Source of the DNA: Clostridiales bacterium
Lineage (GTDB): Bacteria; Bacillota; Sulfobacillia; RBS10-35
DNA: 64,000 nucleotides
Assembly: GCA_018729555.1 (NCBI GenBank)
Contig: JAHHQG010000026.1
Location: forward strand, 1 to 64,000
Reading direction: 5' to 3'
Shown: positions 49,250 to 57,514 of the stretch, one piece after another
How positions within the stretch are numbered: position 1 is the first letter of the stretch
Layout: each line of letters starts with the position of its first letter
The notes under the pieces: generated by a model
Databases searched by the model: none
Seen by the model: the letters and a program-made list of their open reading frames with translations, nothing else
Told to the model about the DNA's origin: nothing
Position numbers and translations under genes: made by a program

Positions 49250-50650
49250 TTGCGCTGGCGATCAAAACCGGTGGTCTTCGCGTTGCTCCTGGTCTTCCTT
49301 CTGATCCTGAGCCTTCCCGCAGGCGCCCAAACGCCGCCCCTGGATCCCTCGGAAGCTCGCCTCCTGGAAGTCTACCGGCTCCTCCTGAAGGAATATGCCG
49401 GTCCGGGAAGTCCGCTAACACCCGAAGAGCTTTCCGACGCCGCCATCCGGGCCCTCCTCCGCACCCTGGGGGACCCTTACACCGTCTACTTTTCCCCTGA
49501 AGAAGCCCAGTTTTTTGCGGACAGCCTCAGCGGGCAATACGAAGGAGTCGGCATCGTCCTCATCCTCACGGAGAAGGGCCCAGAGGTCCAGTCCCTGGTG
49601 GAAGGGGGGCCGGCGGAGAAGGCCGGTCTTCGCCCCGGCGATATCCTCATCCAGGTGGACGATCACCCGCTTAAGGGGCTTCCCCTGGAGGCGGTGGGGG
49701 GCCTTTTGCGGGGGCCTGCCGACACCCAGGTCAAGGTGACCTACGAGCGGGATGGGGTGCGGCGGACCGTCCAGCTGACCCGGTCCCGGCTGGAGCTTCC
49801 CTCGGTGGAGGTCAAATCCCTGGGGGCCGGCATCTACTGGGTGCGCATCGACCAGTTCAACGAGAACACCGGAGCCATCTTCCAGCGCCAGCTGCAGCGG
49901 ATGAAGGAAAGGGGCCTCAAGGGCCTCATCCTGGACCTGCGGGGCAACCCCGGCGGATACGTGGATGCGGCCGTCGAAGTGGCCGGCTCCCTCCTCCCGG
50001 GCGGTCCTGTGGTCTACATGGTGGACAAGAAGGGGGAGCGGACGCCCCTCAGCCATCCTTCGGCCGGGGTGAAGGTGCCGGTGGCGGTCCTGGTGGACGG
50101 GAGGAGCGCCAGCGCTGCGGAGATCGTGGCGGGGGCCCTCCAGGATGCGGGGGCCATCCTCTACGGGGAACGCACCTTCGGCAAGGGCACCGTCCAGCGC
50201 CTGGAACCTCTCCCCGGCGACGCCTATCTCAAGATCACCGTGGCCCACTACCTCACCCCGGCGGGCCGCCCGATCGACGGCCAGGGGCTCACCCCCGACG
50301 TGGGCGAAGAGGATCTTCCCAAGGAGTTCCCCTTCCCCGACCTTCCCCCCGAAGTCCGCTACGGCCAGACGGGCCAGGGGGTGGAGGCGGTGCAGGAAGC
50401 TCTCCGGCTCCTGGGTTACCCCGTGGAGGACCCCTTGGGGTGGGCAGGGACGAGCACCCTCCATGCCCTCTCCCTCTTCGCCTGGGACCGCCATCTGGCA
50501 CCGGAGGATGTCCTCCCTACTCTGCAAAAGGCCCGGGATGACCATTTTGCCGCCGTCACCGGGGAAGACGTCTGGCTGAAAGCTGCCTTCTACCACCTCT
50601 TGAAGGGGCAGCCGTCCCTCGCGTGGCCGGCCGCCCGGGCGGGTGACTGA
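49250..50650 (+). CDS. C-terminal-processing peptidase (S41, CtpA/CtpB type) with peptidoglycan-binding tail
   Basis: The 466-residue protease starts at TTG 49250 with AAAGAGGTG upstream. A signal peptide or anchor (VVFALLLVFLLILSLPAGAQ) is followed by a PDZ domain (GIVLILTEKGPEVQSLVEGG, ~residues 95-170) and the S41 core. The catalytic dyad is Ser ~288 in DGRSASAAEIVAG and Lys ~312 in RTFGKGTVQ. After about residue 380 there is a peptidoglycan-binding-like repeat (GQGVEAVQEALRLLGYPVED). CtpB-type enzymes cut SpoIVFA during sporulation; others process envelope proteins. It is the first gene of a four-gene run ending at 54257. Confidence 0.92.
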   Translation: MRWRSKPVVFALLLVFLLILSLPAGAQTPPLDPSEARLLEVYRLLLKEYAGPGSPLTPEELSDAAIRALLRTLGDPYTVYFSPEEAQFFADSLSGQYEGVGIVLILTEKGPEVQSLVEGGPAEKAGLRPGDILIQVDDHPLKGLPLEAVGGLLRGPADTQVKVTYERDGVRRTVQLTRSRLELPSVEVKSLGAGIYWVRIDQFNENTGAIFQRQLQRMKERGLKGLILDLRGNPGGYVDAAVEVAGSLLPGGPVVYMVDKKGERTPLSHPSAGVKVPVAVLVDGRSASAAEIVAGALQDAGAILYGERTFGKGTVQRLEPLPGDAYLKITVAHYLTPAGRPIDGQGLTPDVGEEDLPKEFPFPDLPPEVRYGQTGQGVEAVQEALRLLGYPVEDPLGWAGTSTLHALSLFAWDRHLAPEDVLPTLQKARDDHFAAVTGEDVWLKAAFYHLLKGQPSLAWPAARAGD

Positions 50651-50652
50651 CC

Positions 50653-52011
50653 GTGGACAGGGTCCAAAAGATTCTTCGGGAAGTGCCGGAGCTGGGAGGT
50701 GCCCTGGCGGGCTTGCCGCCCATCCGCATCCCCCATACGGGGAATATCGGCACCACTCCCCGCCTGCGCCGCCTCCTGGATACCCGCACCCTCCAGCGCC
50801 TCAGGGGGATCCGGCAGCTGGGGCTGGCCCACCTGGTCTACCCCGGGGCCACCCACACCCGTTTCGAGCATTCCCTGGGGACCTACGAGATGGCCCGCAC
50901 CCTTTTGGTCCAGCTCCTCCACCGGAGGGGGAAAGAGTTCCTGACGGCGGAAGCGGTGGCCACCTTCCTTTGCGCCGCCCTCCTCCACGACGTGGGCCAT
51001 TACCCCTTTTCCCACACCCTGGAGGAACTCCCTCCCGATGCCCAGGGCCGGGCCCGGCGCCACGACCAGCATGCCCGGGAGCTGATCCTGGCCGATGAGG
51101 AGCTGGCGGATCTTTTGCGCCGGGAGTGGGGCGTGGAACCGGCCCGCATCGCCGACATCATCGATGAGGATCGCCCTCCCCAGGATGAGGAGGGCCGCCG
51201 CCTGACCGAGCTCCTGTCGGGCCCCCTCAACCCCGACCGCCTGGATTACCTCTTCCGGGATTCCAACCACGTGGGAGTGCCCTACGGCCAGGTCATCGAC
51301 ATGGAGCGCCTCCTCCACGCCGTGGACTTTGTCCCCGACGGGAGCCGCCTGGCCGTCACCCGCAAGGGGGTCTCGGCGGTGGAGACGGTCATCTTTGCCT
51401 CCTATCTCATGTACCGGGAGGTCTACTGGCACCATACCGTCCGGGCGGCCCAGGCCATGCTCCGCTGGGCCGTCATGGACGGGATGGCCCATGGTTTCTT
51501 TTCCGGCGACGAGCTTTTGGCCCTGGACGATGCCGAAGCCTTGCAAAAGATCCGGGAAGGCACCACCCCTGACGGCCGCCAGATGGTGGAGCGGTTCCTC
51601 AAGCCCGGGCGCCCCCTCTACCGCCGGGTGGCCAGCGCCACCATGGCCGATGTGGAGGAAGGGCGGGTGGCGCCCCCCCTCCGGGAACTCTTCCGGCAGG
51701 CCCTGGTGGGCGATGCCTGGGAACGGTACCGCTTGGGGATCGAGGCCAGCACCGACCTGGGCCTTCCCCGCTCCGCCCTCCTCTTTGATGTGGCAGGCCA
51801 GGGAAAGGAGCTCTTTTTCGAGGTGCCGGTCCTGGATCGCCTGGGCGGGGCGGTGGTGGGCACCACCGCCCAGCCGGAGATCTCCCTGGTGGCCCCCAAC
51901 CTCTCCAGGAACTTTGAACGCCAGGCCAAGACGGCCCAGCTTCTGGCCCCCCCGGATCTCAGGGAAAAGGCCCTGGGCCTCCTCCTGGCCGGTGGAAGGT
52001 CCCGCTTTTGA
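50653..52011 (+). CDS. HD-domain phosphohydrolase (dGTPase-like)
   Basis: The 452-residue protein starts at GTG 50653, two bases after the S41 stop. The HD metal motif is complete: HTRFEHSLGTYEMART (first His), LLHDVGHYPFSHTLEEL (His-Asp pair) and the later NPDRLDYLFRDSNHVGVPYG holding the last Asp. The arrangement resembles the YwfO/SAMHD1-type dNTP triphosphohydrolases rather than RelA/SpoT. The C-terminal ~130 residues form the helical tail seen in that group. Nucleotide specificity is not inferable. Confidence 0.9.
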   Translation: MDRVQKILREVPELGGALAGLPPIRIPHTGNIGTTPRLRRLLDTRTLQRLRGIRQLGLAHLVYPGATHTRFEHSLGTYEMARTLLVQLLHRRGKEFLTAEAVATFLCAALLHDVGHYPFSHTLEELPPDAQGRARRHDQHARELILADEELADLLRREWGVEPARIADIIDEDRPPQDEEGRRLTELLSGPLNPDRLDYLFRDSNHVGVPYGQVIDMERLLHAVDFVPDGSRLAVTRKGVSAVETVIFASYLMYREVYWHHTVRAAQAMLRWAVMDGMAHGFFSGDELLALDDAEALQKIREGTTPDGRQMVERFLKPGRPLYRRVASATMADVEEGRVAPPLRELFRQALVGDAWERYRLGIEASTDLGLPRSALLFDVAGQGKELFFEVPVLDRLGGAVVGTTAQPEISLVAPNLSRNFERQAKTAQLLAPPDLREKALGLLLAGGRSRF

Positions 52012-52991
52012 AGCGCAGCGGGTTCGCCCTGGTGGCCGTCCTTGCCCTCTTCCTTCTGGGAGGGTGTCAGCAGCCCCTCCCCGCCCTTCCTGCCATCCCT
52101 GAACCCATGGAGGTCCTGGTGGTGGCGGCCGACTTGACGCCCGAGGAAAAGGCGGTCTGGGACCGCCTGATGAAAGAGCTGGGAAGCCGGCGGGGAAAGC
52201 CCCTTCAAGCGGAATGGGTGCCCTTGGGGACCGAAGGAGCCGATGCGGCGGTGGAATCCGCCGTGCCGGACGAAACCTTCGGGCCGGGAAACCTGGAGGC
52301 TATCCCCCTGGACGACAACCCCTACCTCCTCTTTTACCGGGGAAGGCTGGAAGGCGTTCTCCCCTCCACCTTTGAGGACATCCCCGGCCTTTCAAAGCGC
52401 CTTTTGGCCCTTCCCGGGTGGGATCCGGCCTTCCTCCCCGCCCTGGCGGTCCCTTCCCCGCCGGTGGATCTCCTCCTGGCCGTGGCCTTTCAGGGCGAAG
52501 GGGACGTAGGTCAGGCAGCGGCGGCCTTGAAAGCCTGGGCGGCTGCAGGGGACATCGTCCTTCGCCCCCACCCCGAAGACGACCTGGCCCAGGGAAAGGT
52601 CCTCCTGGCTTTCCTCCCTTTTTCCGAAGGGGCTCCCATCCCGGGCGTGAAAGCCCGGGCCTTTCCCGCTGTTCCCCACCGCTATCGGTATCTCAAGCCC
52701 CTGCGCCCTCCGGGCCCCGAAGACCCCTTGAAGGATCTTCTGGATTTCTGGCGGGACCCGGAGGTGCAGGCCTACTGGGCATGGCAGGTGGGGCGGATTC
52801 CCCCTGATCCCAAGGCCTTCGCGACCGACGTCTGGCGAACCTACGAAGAGGCCCATCCCGTGGCGGCCGCCGGTAGGGAGGCTGCCCTCCGGGCCCTTAC
52901 CCTGGCCCCCCGGGATGAAGCCTTCCTCCGGGAAGAAGCCCGCCGCCTCCTTTCGCCCGGGGAACCGGTTTCGCCTCCGACTCGTCGGTAG
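52008..52991 (+). CDS. Uncharacterised lipoprotein
   Basis: The 327-residue protein starts at TTG 52008, overlapping the HD gene stop by TTGA. It has a short signal peptide and the lipobox LLGGC near residue 20. After it, MEVLVVAADLTPEEKAVWDR and the pattern of alternating hydrophobic strands and helices recall a family 1 solute-binding protein, with a C-terminal DLLDFWRDPEVQAYWAWQVG block, but no ligand motif is clear. No transporter genes adjoin, so it may be an envelope protein that only borrows the fold. Confidence 0.72.
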   Translation: MKRSGFALVAVLALFLLGGCQQPLPALPAIPEPMEVLVVAADLTPEEKAVWDRLMKELGSRRGKPLQAEWVPLGTEGADAAVESAVPDETFGPGNLEAIPLDDNPYLLFYRGRLEGVLPSTFEDIPGLSKRLLALPGWDPAFLPALAVPSPPVDLLLAVAFQGEGDVGQAAAALKAWAAAGDIVLRPHPEDDLAQGKVLLAFLPFSEGAPIPGVKARAFPAVPHRYRYLKPLRPPGPEDPLKDLLDFWRDPEVQAYWAWQVGRIPPDPKAFATDVWRTYEEAHPVAAAGREAALRALTLAPRDEAFLREEARRLLSPGEPVSPPTRR

Positions 52992-52994
52992 GGG

Positions 52995-54257
52995 GTGAAG
53001 CACGGAAGGAGCGGATCGCCCATCCTGCGCCGCCATCTCGCCCTTTTCCTCGTGGCATGGAGTCTCTTCCTCGTCGGCTGCCAGCTTCGTCCCGCCGCCG
53101 ATGAGACCTCGCCCAACCCGAACCCGAAGCAAGCGGAAGAGGTGCCTTCCCCAGGGCTGGCCTCCTTCGCGGTCCTCACCCCTTCCCGCGTAGAGGAAGG
53201 CGTTCAGGCCTACCGGGAAAGCATGAAGGTGGTCCGCAAGGGGCTTTACCTTTCCGCCGCCGGCGCTTCCCACCCGGGCCTTTACCAGGCGGCGGTTCGC
53301 CTGGTGGAAAAGTCGGAACTGAATGCGGTGGTCATCGACGTGAAGGAAGACGGCCGCATCTACCTCCCCACCGATGACCCGATGCTGGTCTCGGTGGGGG
53401 CCATCGGGCCCGTCATCCCCGACCTGAAGGAAAAGATCGACGACCTTCATAAGAAAGGGATCTACGTCATCGCCCGAGTGGTGGTGGTCAAAGACCCCGG
53501 CCTGGCCAAGGCCCACCCCGAGTGGGCCATCCAGGATGCCCGGGGCGGCGTCTGGAAGGACCGGACAGGCCAGGCCTGGATGGACCCCTACAATGAAAAG
53601 GTCTGGGAATACAACATCCGGGTGGCCCTGGAGGCGGCCCGGTTGGGCTTCGATGAGATCCAGTTCGATTACATCCGCTTCCCCAGCGACGGCCAGCTCT
53701 CCCAGATCCGCTATCCCGACGCCCAGGGGCGCACGCGGGTGGAAGCCGTCCGGGAGCTCATGGAAGCGGCCCGGGCAGCTTTGGGGTACCTGAACGTCCC
53801 CTTCTCGGCCGACATCTTCGGCCTCATCCCTTCGGTGAAAAACGATCAGGGCATCGGGCAGTACTGGGAAGACGTCTCCTTGGCGGCCGACTATCTTTCC
53901 CCCATGGTTTACCCCTCCCATTACGCCAGGGGCACCTTCGGCCTGAGCAACCCCAACGAATTCCCGGGTCCCACCGTGGCCCACAGCGTCCGGGATGCGG
54001 TGAAGCGGACCCCTTCCTGGGGCGCCTGGGTCCGACCCTGGCTGCAGGACTTCTCCCTTTACGGCGTCCACTACACCCCCGCCATGGTGAGGGAGCAGAT
54101 CCAGGCGGCGGAAGGGGAGGGGGCCGTGGGCTGGCTCCTCTGGAACGCCGCCAACTGCTACCACCCGGCGGCCCTTTTGCCCAAAGAAGGCCAGACCTTG
54201 CCTCAGGGGGATGTCACCACCTGCCAGGCGCCGGTGCAGGAAGCCCTCAACCGCTGA
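52995..54257 (+). CDS. Putative glycoside hydrolase (DUF4015-type), lipoprotein
   Basis: The 420-residue product starts at GTG 52995 with GTAGGGGGTGAAGC-like sequence nearby. The signal peptide has a lipobox-like LFLVGC. The catalytic domain is a TIM-barrel type: KGLYLSAAGASHPGLY, NAVVIDVKEDGRIYLPTDD, GIYVIARVVVVKDP, FDEIQFDYIRFPSDG (acidic residues at strand ends), SADIFGLIP and YLSPMVYPSHYARG. These are the landmarks of the DUF4015 putative glycosidases found in Gram-positive spore formers. It probably acts on a cell-surface polysaccharide. The stop overlaps the opposing gene by 11 bp. Confidence 0.87.
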   Translation: MKHGRSGSPILRRHLALFLVAWSLFLVGCQLRPAADETSPNPNPKQAEEVPSPGLASFAVLTPSRVEEGVQAYRESMKVVRKGLYLSAAGASHPGLYQAAVRLVEKSELNAVVIDVKEDGRIYLPTDDPMLVSVGAIGPVIPDLKEKIDDLHKKGIYVIARVVVVKDPGLAKAHPEWAIQDARGGVWKDRTGQAWMDPYNEKVWEYNIRVALEAARLGFDEIQFDYIRFPSDGQLSQIRYPDAQGRTRVEAVRELMEAARAALGYLNVPFSADIFGLIPSVKNDQGIGQYWEDVSLAADYLSPMVYPSHYARGTFGLSNPNEFPGPTVAHSVRDAVKRTPSWGAWVRPWLQDFSLYGVHYTPAMVREQIQAAEGEGAVGWLLWNAANCYHPAALLPKEGQTLPQGDVTTCQAPVQEALNR

Positions 54258-55362
54258 GGGGGCCTTCCAGCCGTTCCACCTGGATGCCGCGGGCGGCCAG
54301 CGCCGCAAAGACCTCTTCGGGCGAGAAAAGGCCCGGAGCTTCTGGAGGATAAGCGCCGGGCATGGGGATGGTTCCGCGGCTGAGGCCGAGGGCCCCCAAA
54401 GCCAGGGGAAGACCCGTCAAGACCTCCATGGGTCCCAGAGCCCTCCGGGTCACGTGCCAAGGTTGGCCGCCCTTTTGCCCTTCCACTCGCACCCAGAACC
54501 CCGATAGGGGGGTGGGAGCCGGCGTCAGGCGGTTGAGGAGGGGGAGAAAGCGCAGGGAGACGGAGGCCACCTTCGGCCGCACCGCCGGCCCGTGGAGGAA
54601 AGGCACGCGGCCCAGAAGGCGGCCGATGGCGTTGGGGAGCCTCTGGGTGATGGCGCCCCGCAAGGTGACTTCCTCCACACCGGGGAAGGAGCGGCTCAAG
54701 GTGATGGGTTCCGGGTGGCCGCACTCGTACGTGGCGATAGTCCCCAGGGGCGGGGGGAAATCCACCCAGTAGGGGCCTTTCCCTGCCGGAACCATCACCA
54801 GCTTTCCCCCGCGGAAGCTGGGCACCCGGCCGGCGAAGGCATGGAGGACGTGGAGGGTGACGGCCAGGCCGGAGTCATCTTCGGCAGAGCCCGCCCAAGC
54901 CACATGGATGGCCCGGGGCGTCTCCAGCTCCCGGATCCCCGCGAGGGCCGCCAGGTTGGTGAGGCCGGGGGTCCACCCCATCCCCGTGACAAGGGTGACG
55001 CCCTTTTCTTCCGCCTGAGGATGGAGGTTCAGAAGGGCCTGGGCTCCATCGTAGTCGTCGCAGATGCTGATGTAGTGCACGCCTTCTTCCAGAGCCAGCC
55101 GCGCCAGATACCCTTCCCAGCGGTAAAAGGGGCCGGCGGCTCCCGCCACCACCTGGTGGTTCCCCATGGCCTGCCTGAGGGCCGCTTCATCTTCCAGGGA
55201 AAAGACCGCCACCTCCCCTTTTCCCAGCTGGGCCCGCAGCTCCTCCAGCTTCCTCCGGTTTCGCCCTGCCAGAGTAAAGGGCACATCTTCCTCGGCTAAA
55301 AAGCGGGCAGCCGCCCTTCCCATGGCACCGGTGGCTCCTAAAAGCAAGATCGACATGGGCAT
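54247..55362 (-). CDS. Saccharopine-dehydrogenase-like NAD(P)-binding oxidoreductase
   Basis: The 371-residue protein begins at ATG 55362 (GGAG six bases upstream; two other in-frame ATGs lie within 12 bases). The Rossmann fold opens with ILLLGATGAMGRAAARFLAE and LAGRNRRKLEELRAQLG. Mid-protein landmarks are YISICDDYDGAQALL and TGMGWTPGLTNLAALAGIRE, typical of saccharopine-dehydrogenase-related and trans-acting enoyl-reductase-like proteins. No lysine-pathway genes are near, so the real substrate is unknown. It is divergent from the ctsR operon. Confidence 0.85.
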   Translation of the reverse strand: MPMSILLLGATGAMGRAAARFLAEEDVPFTLAGRNRRKLEELRAQLGKGEVAVFSLEDEAALRQAMGNHQVVAGAAGPFYRWEGYLARLALEEGVHYISICDDYDGAQALLNLHPQAEEKGVTLVTGMGWTPGLTNLAALAGIRELETPRAIHVAWAGSAEDDSGLAVTLHVLHAFAGRVPSFRGGKLVMVPAGKGPYWVDFPPPLGTIATYECGHPEPITLSRSFPGVEEVTLRGAITQRLPNAIGRLLGRVPFLHGPAVRPKVASVSLRFLPLLNRLTPAPTPLSGFWVRVEGQKGGQPWHVTRRALGPMEVLTGLPLALGALGLSRGTIPMPGAYPPEAPGLFSPEEVFAALAARGIQVERLEGPLSG

Positions 55363-55407
55363 CCTCATCTCCAAGGGAGGATTCGACAGCCGGGCTCCAT
55401 CACCTAC

Positions 55408-55437
55408 TTGACAAAGAAAGTCAAAGAAGAGCAAAGT
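55408..55437 (+). promoter_or_regulatory. CtsR operator of the clpC operon
   Basis: Three heptamers of the CtsR type follow each other with 10-bp period: GACAAAG (55410), GTCAAAG (55420) and AGCAAAG (55430). A TTGACA at 55408-55413, usable as a -35 box, overlaps the first one. Binding of CtsR here would block the promoter of its own operon until heat stress. Confidence 0.8.
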
Positions 55438-55457
55438 AGAAAAGGGAGGTGCAGCCG

Positions 55458-55961
55458 GTGTCTTCCCTCAGCGACGACATCGCCCGCTTCATCGAAGATC
55501 TCCTCCGCCAGCAGAAGGGTCCCGTGGTGATCCAGCGGTCCCAGCTGGCGGAGAAGTTCGGCTGCGCCCCGTCCCAGATCACCTACGTCCTGGAAACCCG
55601 GTTTTCGTTGCGGGCAGGCTATCGGGTGCTGAGCCGCAGGGGCGGTGCGGGTTACATCCGCATCGAACCCCTGGCCCTTCCCAAAGGGGAAGGGCTCCTG
55701 GAGGAACTGGGGCGGCAGGTGGGCGACCGCCTGTCGGAAGCCAAGGGGCGCCAGCTGCTGCGATGGCTTCTTCGCGAAGGCGTCCTGGGCTGGCGGGAGG
55801 GGGCCATCATCGAGGCGGCCATCCAGCGCCAGGTCCTGCGCCTTCCCCAGCCCTGGCGGGATGAAACGCGGGCCCGCCTCTTCATGGCCATGGTGGCGGC
55901 CGCCTGGTCCGGCGCCCACGGAGCCCACGGGAAGGAGGCGCAAGGCCATGATCATGTGTGA
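55458..55961 (+). CDS. ctsR: Transcriptional repressor of class III stress genes
   Basis: CtsR represses clp genes and is inactivated by heat and by McsB. The 167-residue product starts at GTG 55458; the GTG at 55449 is part of the GGGAGG site itself. The N-terminal domain reads SLSDDIARFIEDLLRQQKG, VIQRSQLAEKFGCAPSQITY (helix-turn-helix) and GYRVLSRRGGAGYIRI, where the glycine wing RGGAGYI contacts the DNA minor groove. The C-terminal half is the dimerisation and heat-sensing part. It overlaps mcsA by 14 bp. Confidence 0.95.
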   Translation: MSSLSDDIARFIEDLLRQQKGPVVIQRSQLAEKFGCAPSQITYVLETRFSLRAGYRVLSRRGGAGYIRIEPLALPKGEGLLEELGRQVGDRLSEAKGRQLLRWLLREGVLGWREGAIIEAAIQRQVLRLPQPWRDETRARLFMAMVAAAWSGAHGAHGKEAQGHDHV

Positions 55962-56433
55962 GGAGTGCGGGGTCCGCCCCGCCACCGTCTACGTCACGCG
56001 GATCGTCAACGGTCAGAAGGTGGAACGCCATCTCTGCACCCAGTGCGCCTTGGAAAAGGGGGACATCGGTCCCCTCATGCAAAATCCGGGGTGGATCCTG
56101 CAGGAATTCTTGCAGGCCCTGGGTCCGGCGCCCTCGCCCCTTTCCCAGAGCCGCTGCTCCTCCTGCGGGCTCAGCTGGAGCGATTTCACCCGGACGGGCT
56201 TTTTGGGGTGCCCCCACTGCTACGATCATTTCCTCCCCCGGCTCCTGCCGGCCATCCAGAAGGTGCAGGGGGCCGATCACCATGTGCCGGGGAGGGGCGA
56301 AACGGCCGTGAAGAGCCTAAGGGAACTGGAAGAGGAGCTTCAGCGGGCCGTCCGGGAAGAGCGCTACGAGGACGCGGCGCGGATCCGGGATGAGATCCGC
56401 CGGCGCCGGGAAGGGGGAGGCGAGGGCCGATGA
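55948..56433 (+). CDS. mcsA: Zinc-binding regulator of the arginine kinase McsB
   Basis: The 161-residue protein starts at ATG 55948, 9 bases after GAAGGAGG. It has two pairs of CxxC zinc ligands: MCEECG with CTQC in the first, CSSCG with CPHC in the second. A C-terminal UVR motif (LEEELQRAVREERYEDAARI) binds the partner proteins. McsA activates McsB, and together they mark proteins with phospho-arginine for ClpCP. The frame is open upstream to 55645 only because of overlap with ctsR. Confidence 0.94.
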   Translation: MIMCEECGVRPATVYVTRIVNGQKVERHLCTQCALEKGDIGPLMQNPGWILQEFLQALGPAPSPLSQSRCSSCGLSWSDFTRTGFLGCPHCYDHFLPRLLPAIQKVQGADHHVPGRGETAVKSLRELEEELQRAVREERYEDAARIRDEIRRRREGGGEGR

Positions 56434-57485
56434 ACCTCCACGAAGGCGGAGCTCTCCAGTCTTGGCTGGCGGGGGATGGTCCCCTGGGGGATGCCGTCAT
56501 CTCTAGCCGCATCCGCCTGGCCCGCAACCTGGACGGGTATTTCTTCCCCACTCGCATGGACGGCCGGCAGGCGGAGGAGGTGGCCGCCCGGGTGGTGGAG
56601 GCGGCATCCACGTGGCGGGATGAACGGGGCCGTCCCTTGCAGGTCCTCTACCTAAGGGAGCTCAGCTCCCTGGAGCGGCAGGTGCTGGTGGAAAAGCATC
56701 TGGTCAGCCCCCTCCACATCCAGCAGCCCCATGGGGTGCTCCTCCTCAGCCAAGATGAAAGCCTGAGCGTCATGATCAACGAAGAGGATCAGCTGCGGAT
56801 CCAGAAGATGGCGGCGGGCCTCAACCTCCAAGAGGCCTACGAAGGGGCTCTGCGCTTCCACGACCATCTCAGGGAACGGCTTCCCTTCGCTTACCACAGC
56901 CGCCTCGGCTACCTGACGGCCCATCCCGCCAATGTGGGGACGGGCCTGAGGGCCTCGGTCCTCTGCCACCTGCCGGGGCATACCCTGGCCAAGGCCATCG
57001 AGCCCCTTCTGGTCCAGCTGTCCCAGCGGGGCATGACGGCCCGGGGTCTCTACGGCGAAGGCAGCCAGGCCAGCGGGAACCTCTACCAGATCTCCAACAG
57101 CCGCACCTTGGGGGTGGCGGCGGAAGCCATCGTGGAGGCCATGGATCAGGCCATCCGCCAGGTGGTGCAGCGGGAGCGGAGCCTCAGGGAAGCCCTCCTC
57201 CAGGACGGCCAGCTGGAGGATCGCATCTGGAGGGCCTACGGTATCCTGACCCATGCCCGATCCATCAGCTCGGGGGAGGCCATGGAGCTCCTGTCTCTGG
57301 TACGATTGGGAGTAGATCTCCATGTGCTTCCTCCCCTTCCTCCCCGGCTTCTCAACCAGCTCATCGTGCGCATCCGGCCGGCCTTTCTCCAGGCCGAAGC
57401 CGGGGAGGTCCAGGATCCCCAGCAGAGGGATCGCACCCGGGCCCGCCTCATCCGGCATATGCTGGCCCAGGGTGGGGCGGCTTAA
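56430..57485 (+). CDS. mcsB: Protein arginine kinase
   Basis: The 351-residue protein is an ATP:guanido-phosphotransferase-related kinase. [17 protein letters not shown] (about residues 25-40) is the phosphate-binding start of the family domain; [18 protein letters not shown] lies about residues 170-190 and [20 protein letters not shown] about 210-230, the arginine/phosphoarginine binding region. The start overlaps the mcsA stop (ATGA). Phospho-arginine is the degradation tag for ClpCP in Bacillota. Confidence 0.94.
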   Translation: MNLHEGGALQSWLAGDGPLGDAVISSRIRLARNLDGYFFPTRMDGRQAEEVAARVVEAASTWRDERGRPLQVLYLRELSSLERQVLVEKHLVSPLHIQQPHGVLLLSQDESLSVMINEEDQLRIQKMAAGLNLQEAYEGALRFHDHLRERLPFAYHSRLGYLTAHPANVGTGLRASVLCHLPGHTLAKAIEPLLVQLSQRGMTARGLYGEGSQASGNLYQISNSRTLGVAAEAIVEAMDQAIRQVVQRERSLREALLQDGQLEDRIWRAYGILTHARSISSGEAMELLSLVRLGVDLHVLPPLPPRLLNQLIVRIRPAFLQAEAGEVQDPQQRDRTRARLIRHMLAQGGAA

Positions 57486-57514
57486 GACAACATGGAGAAA
57501 AGGGGGAATCGGCC

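Noticed and set aside
52392-54308. 638-aa minus-strand ORF
   Set aside because: Shadow of the lipoprotein and DUF4015 genes, which have clear motifs on the plus strand.
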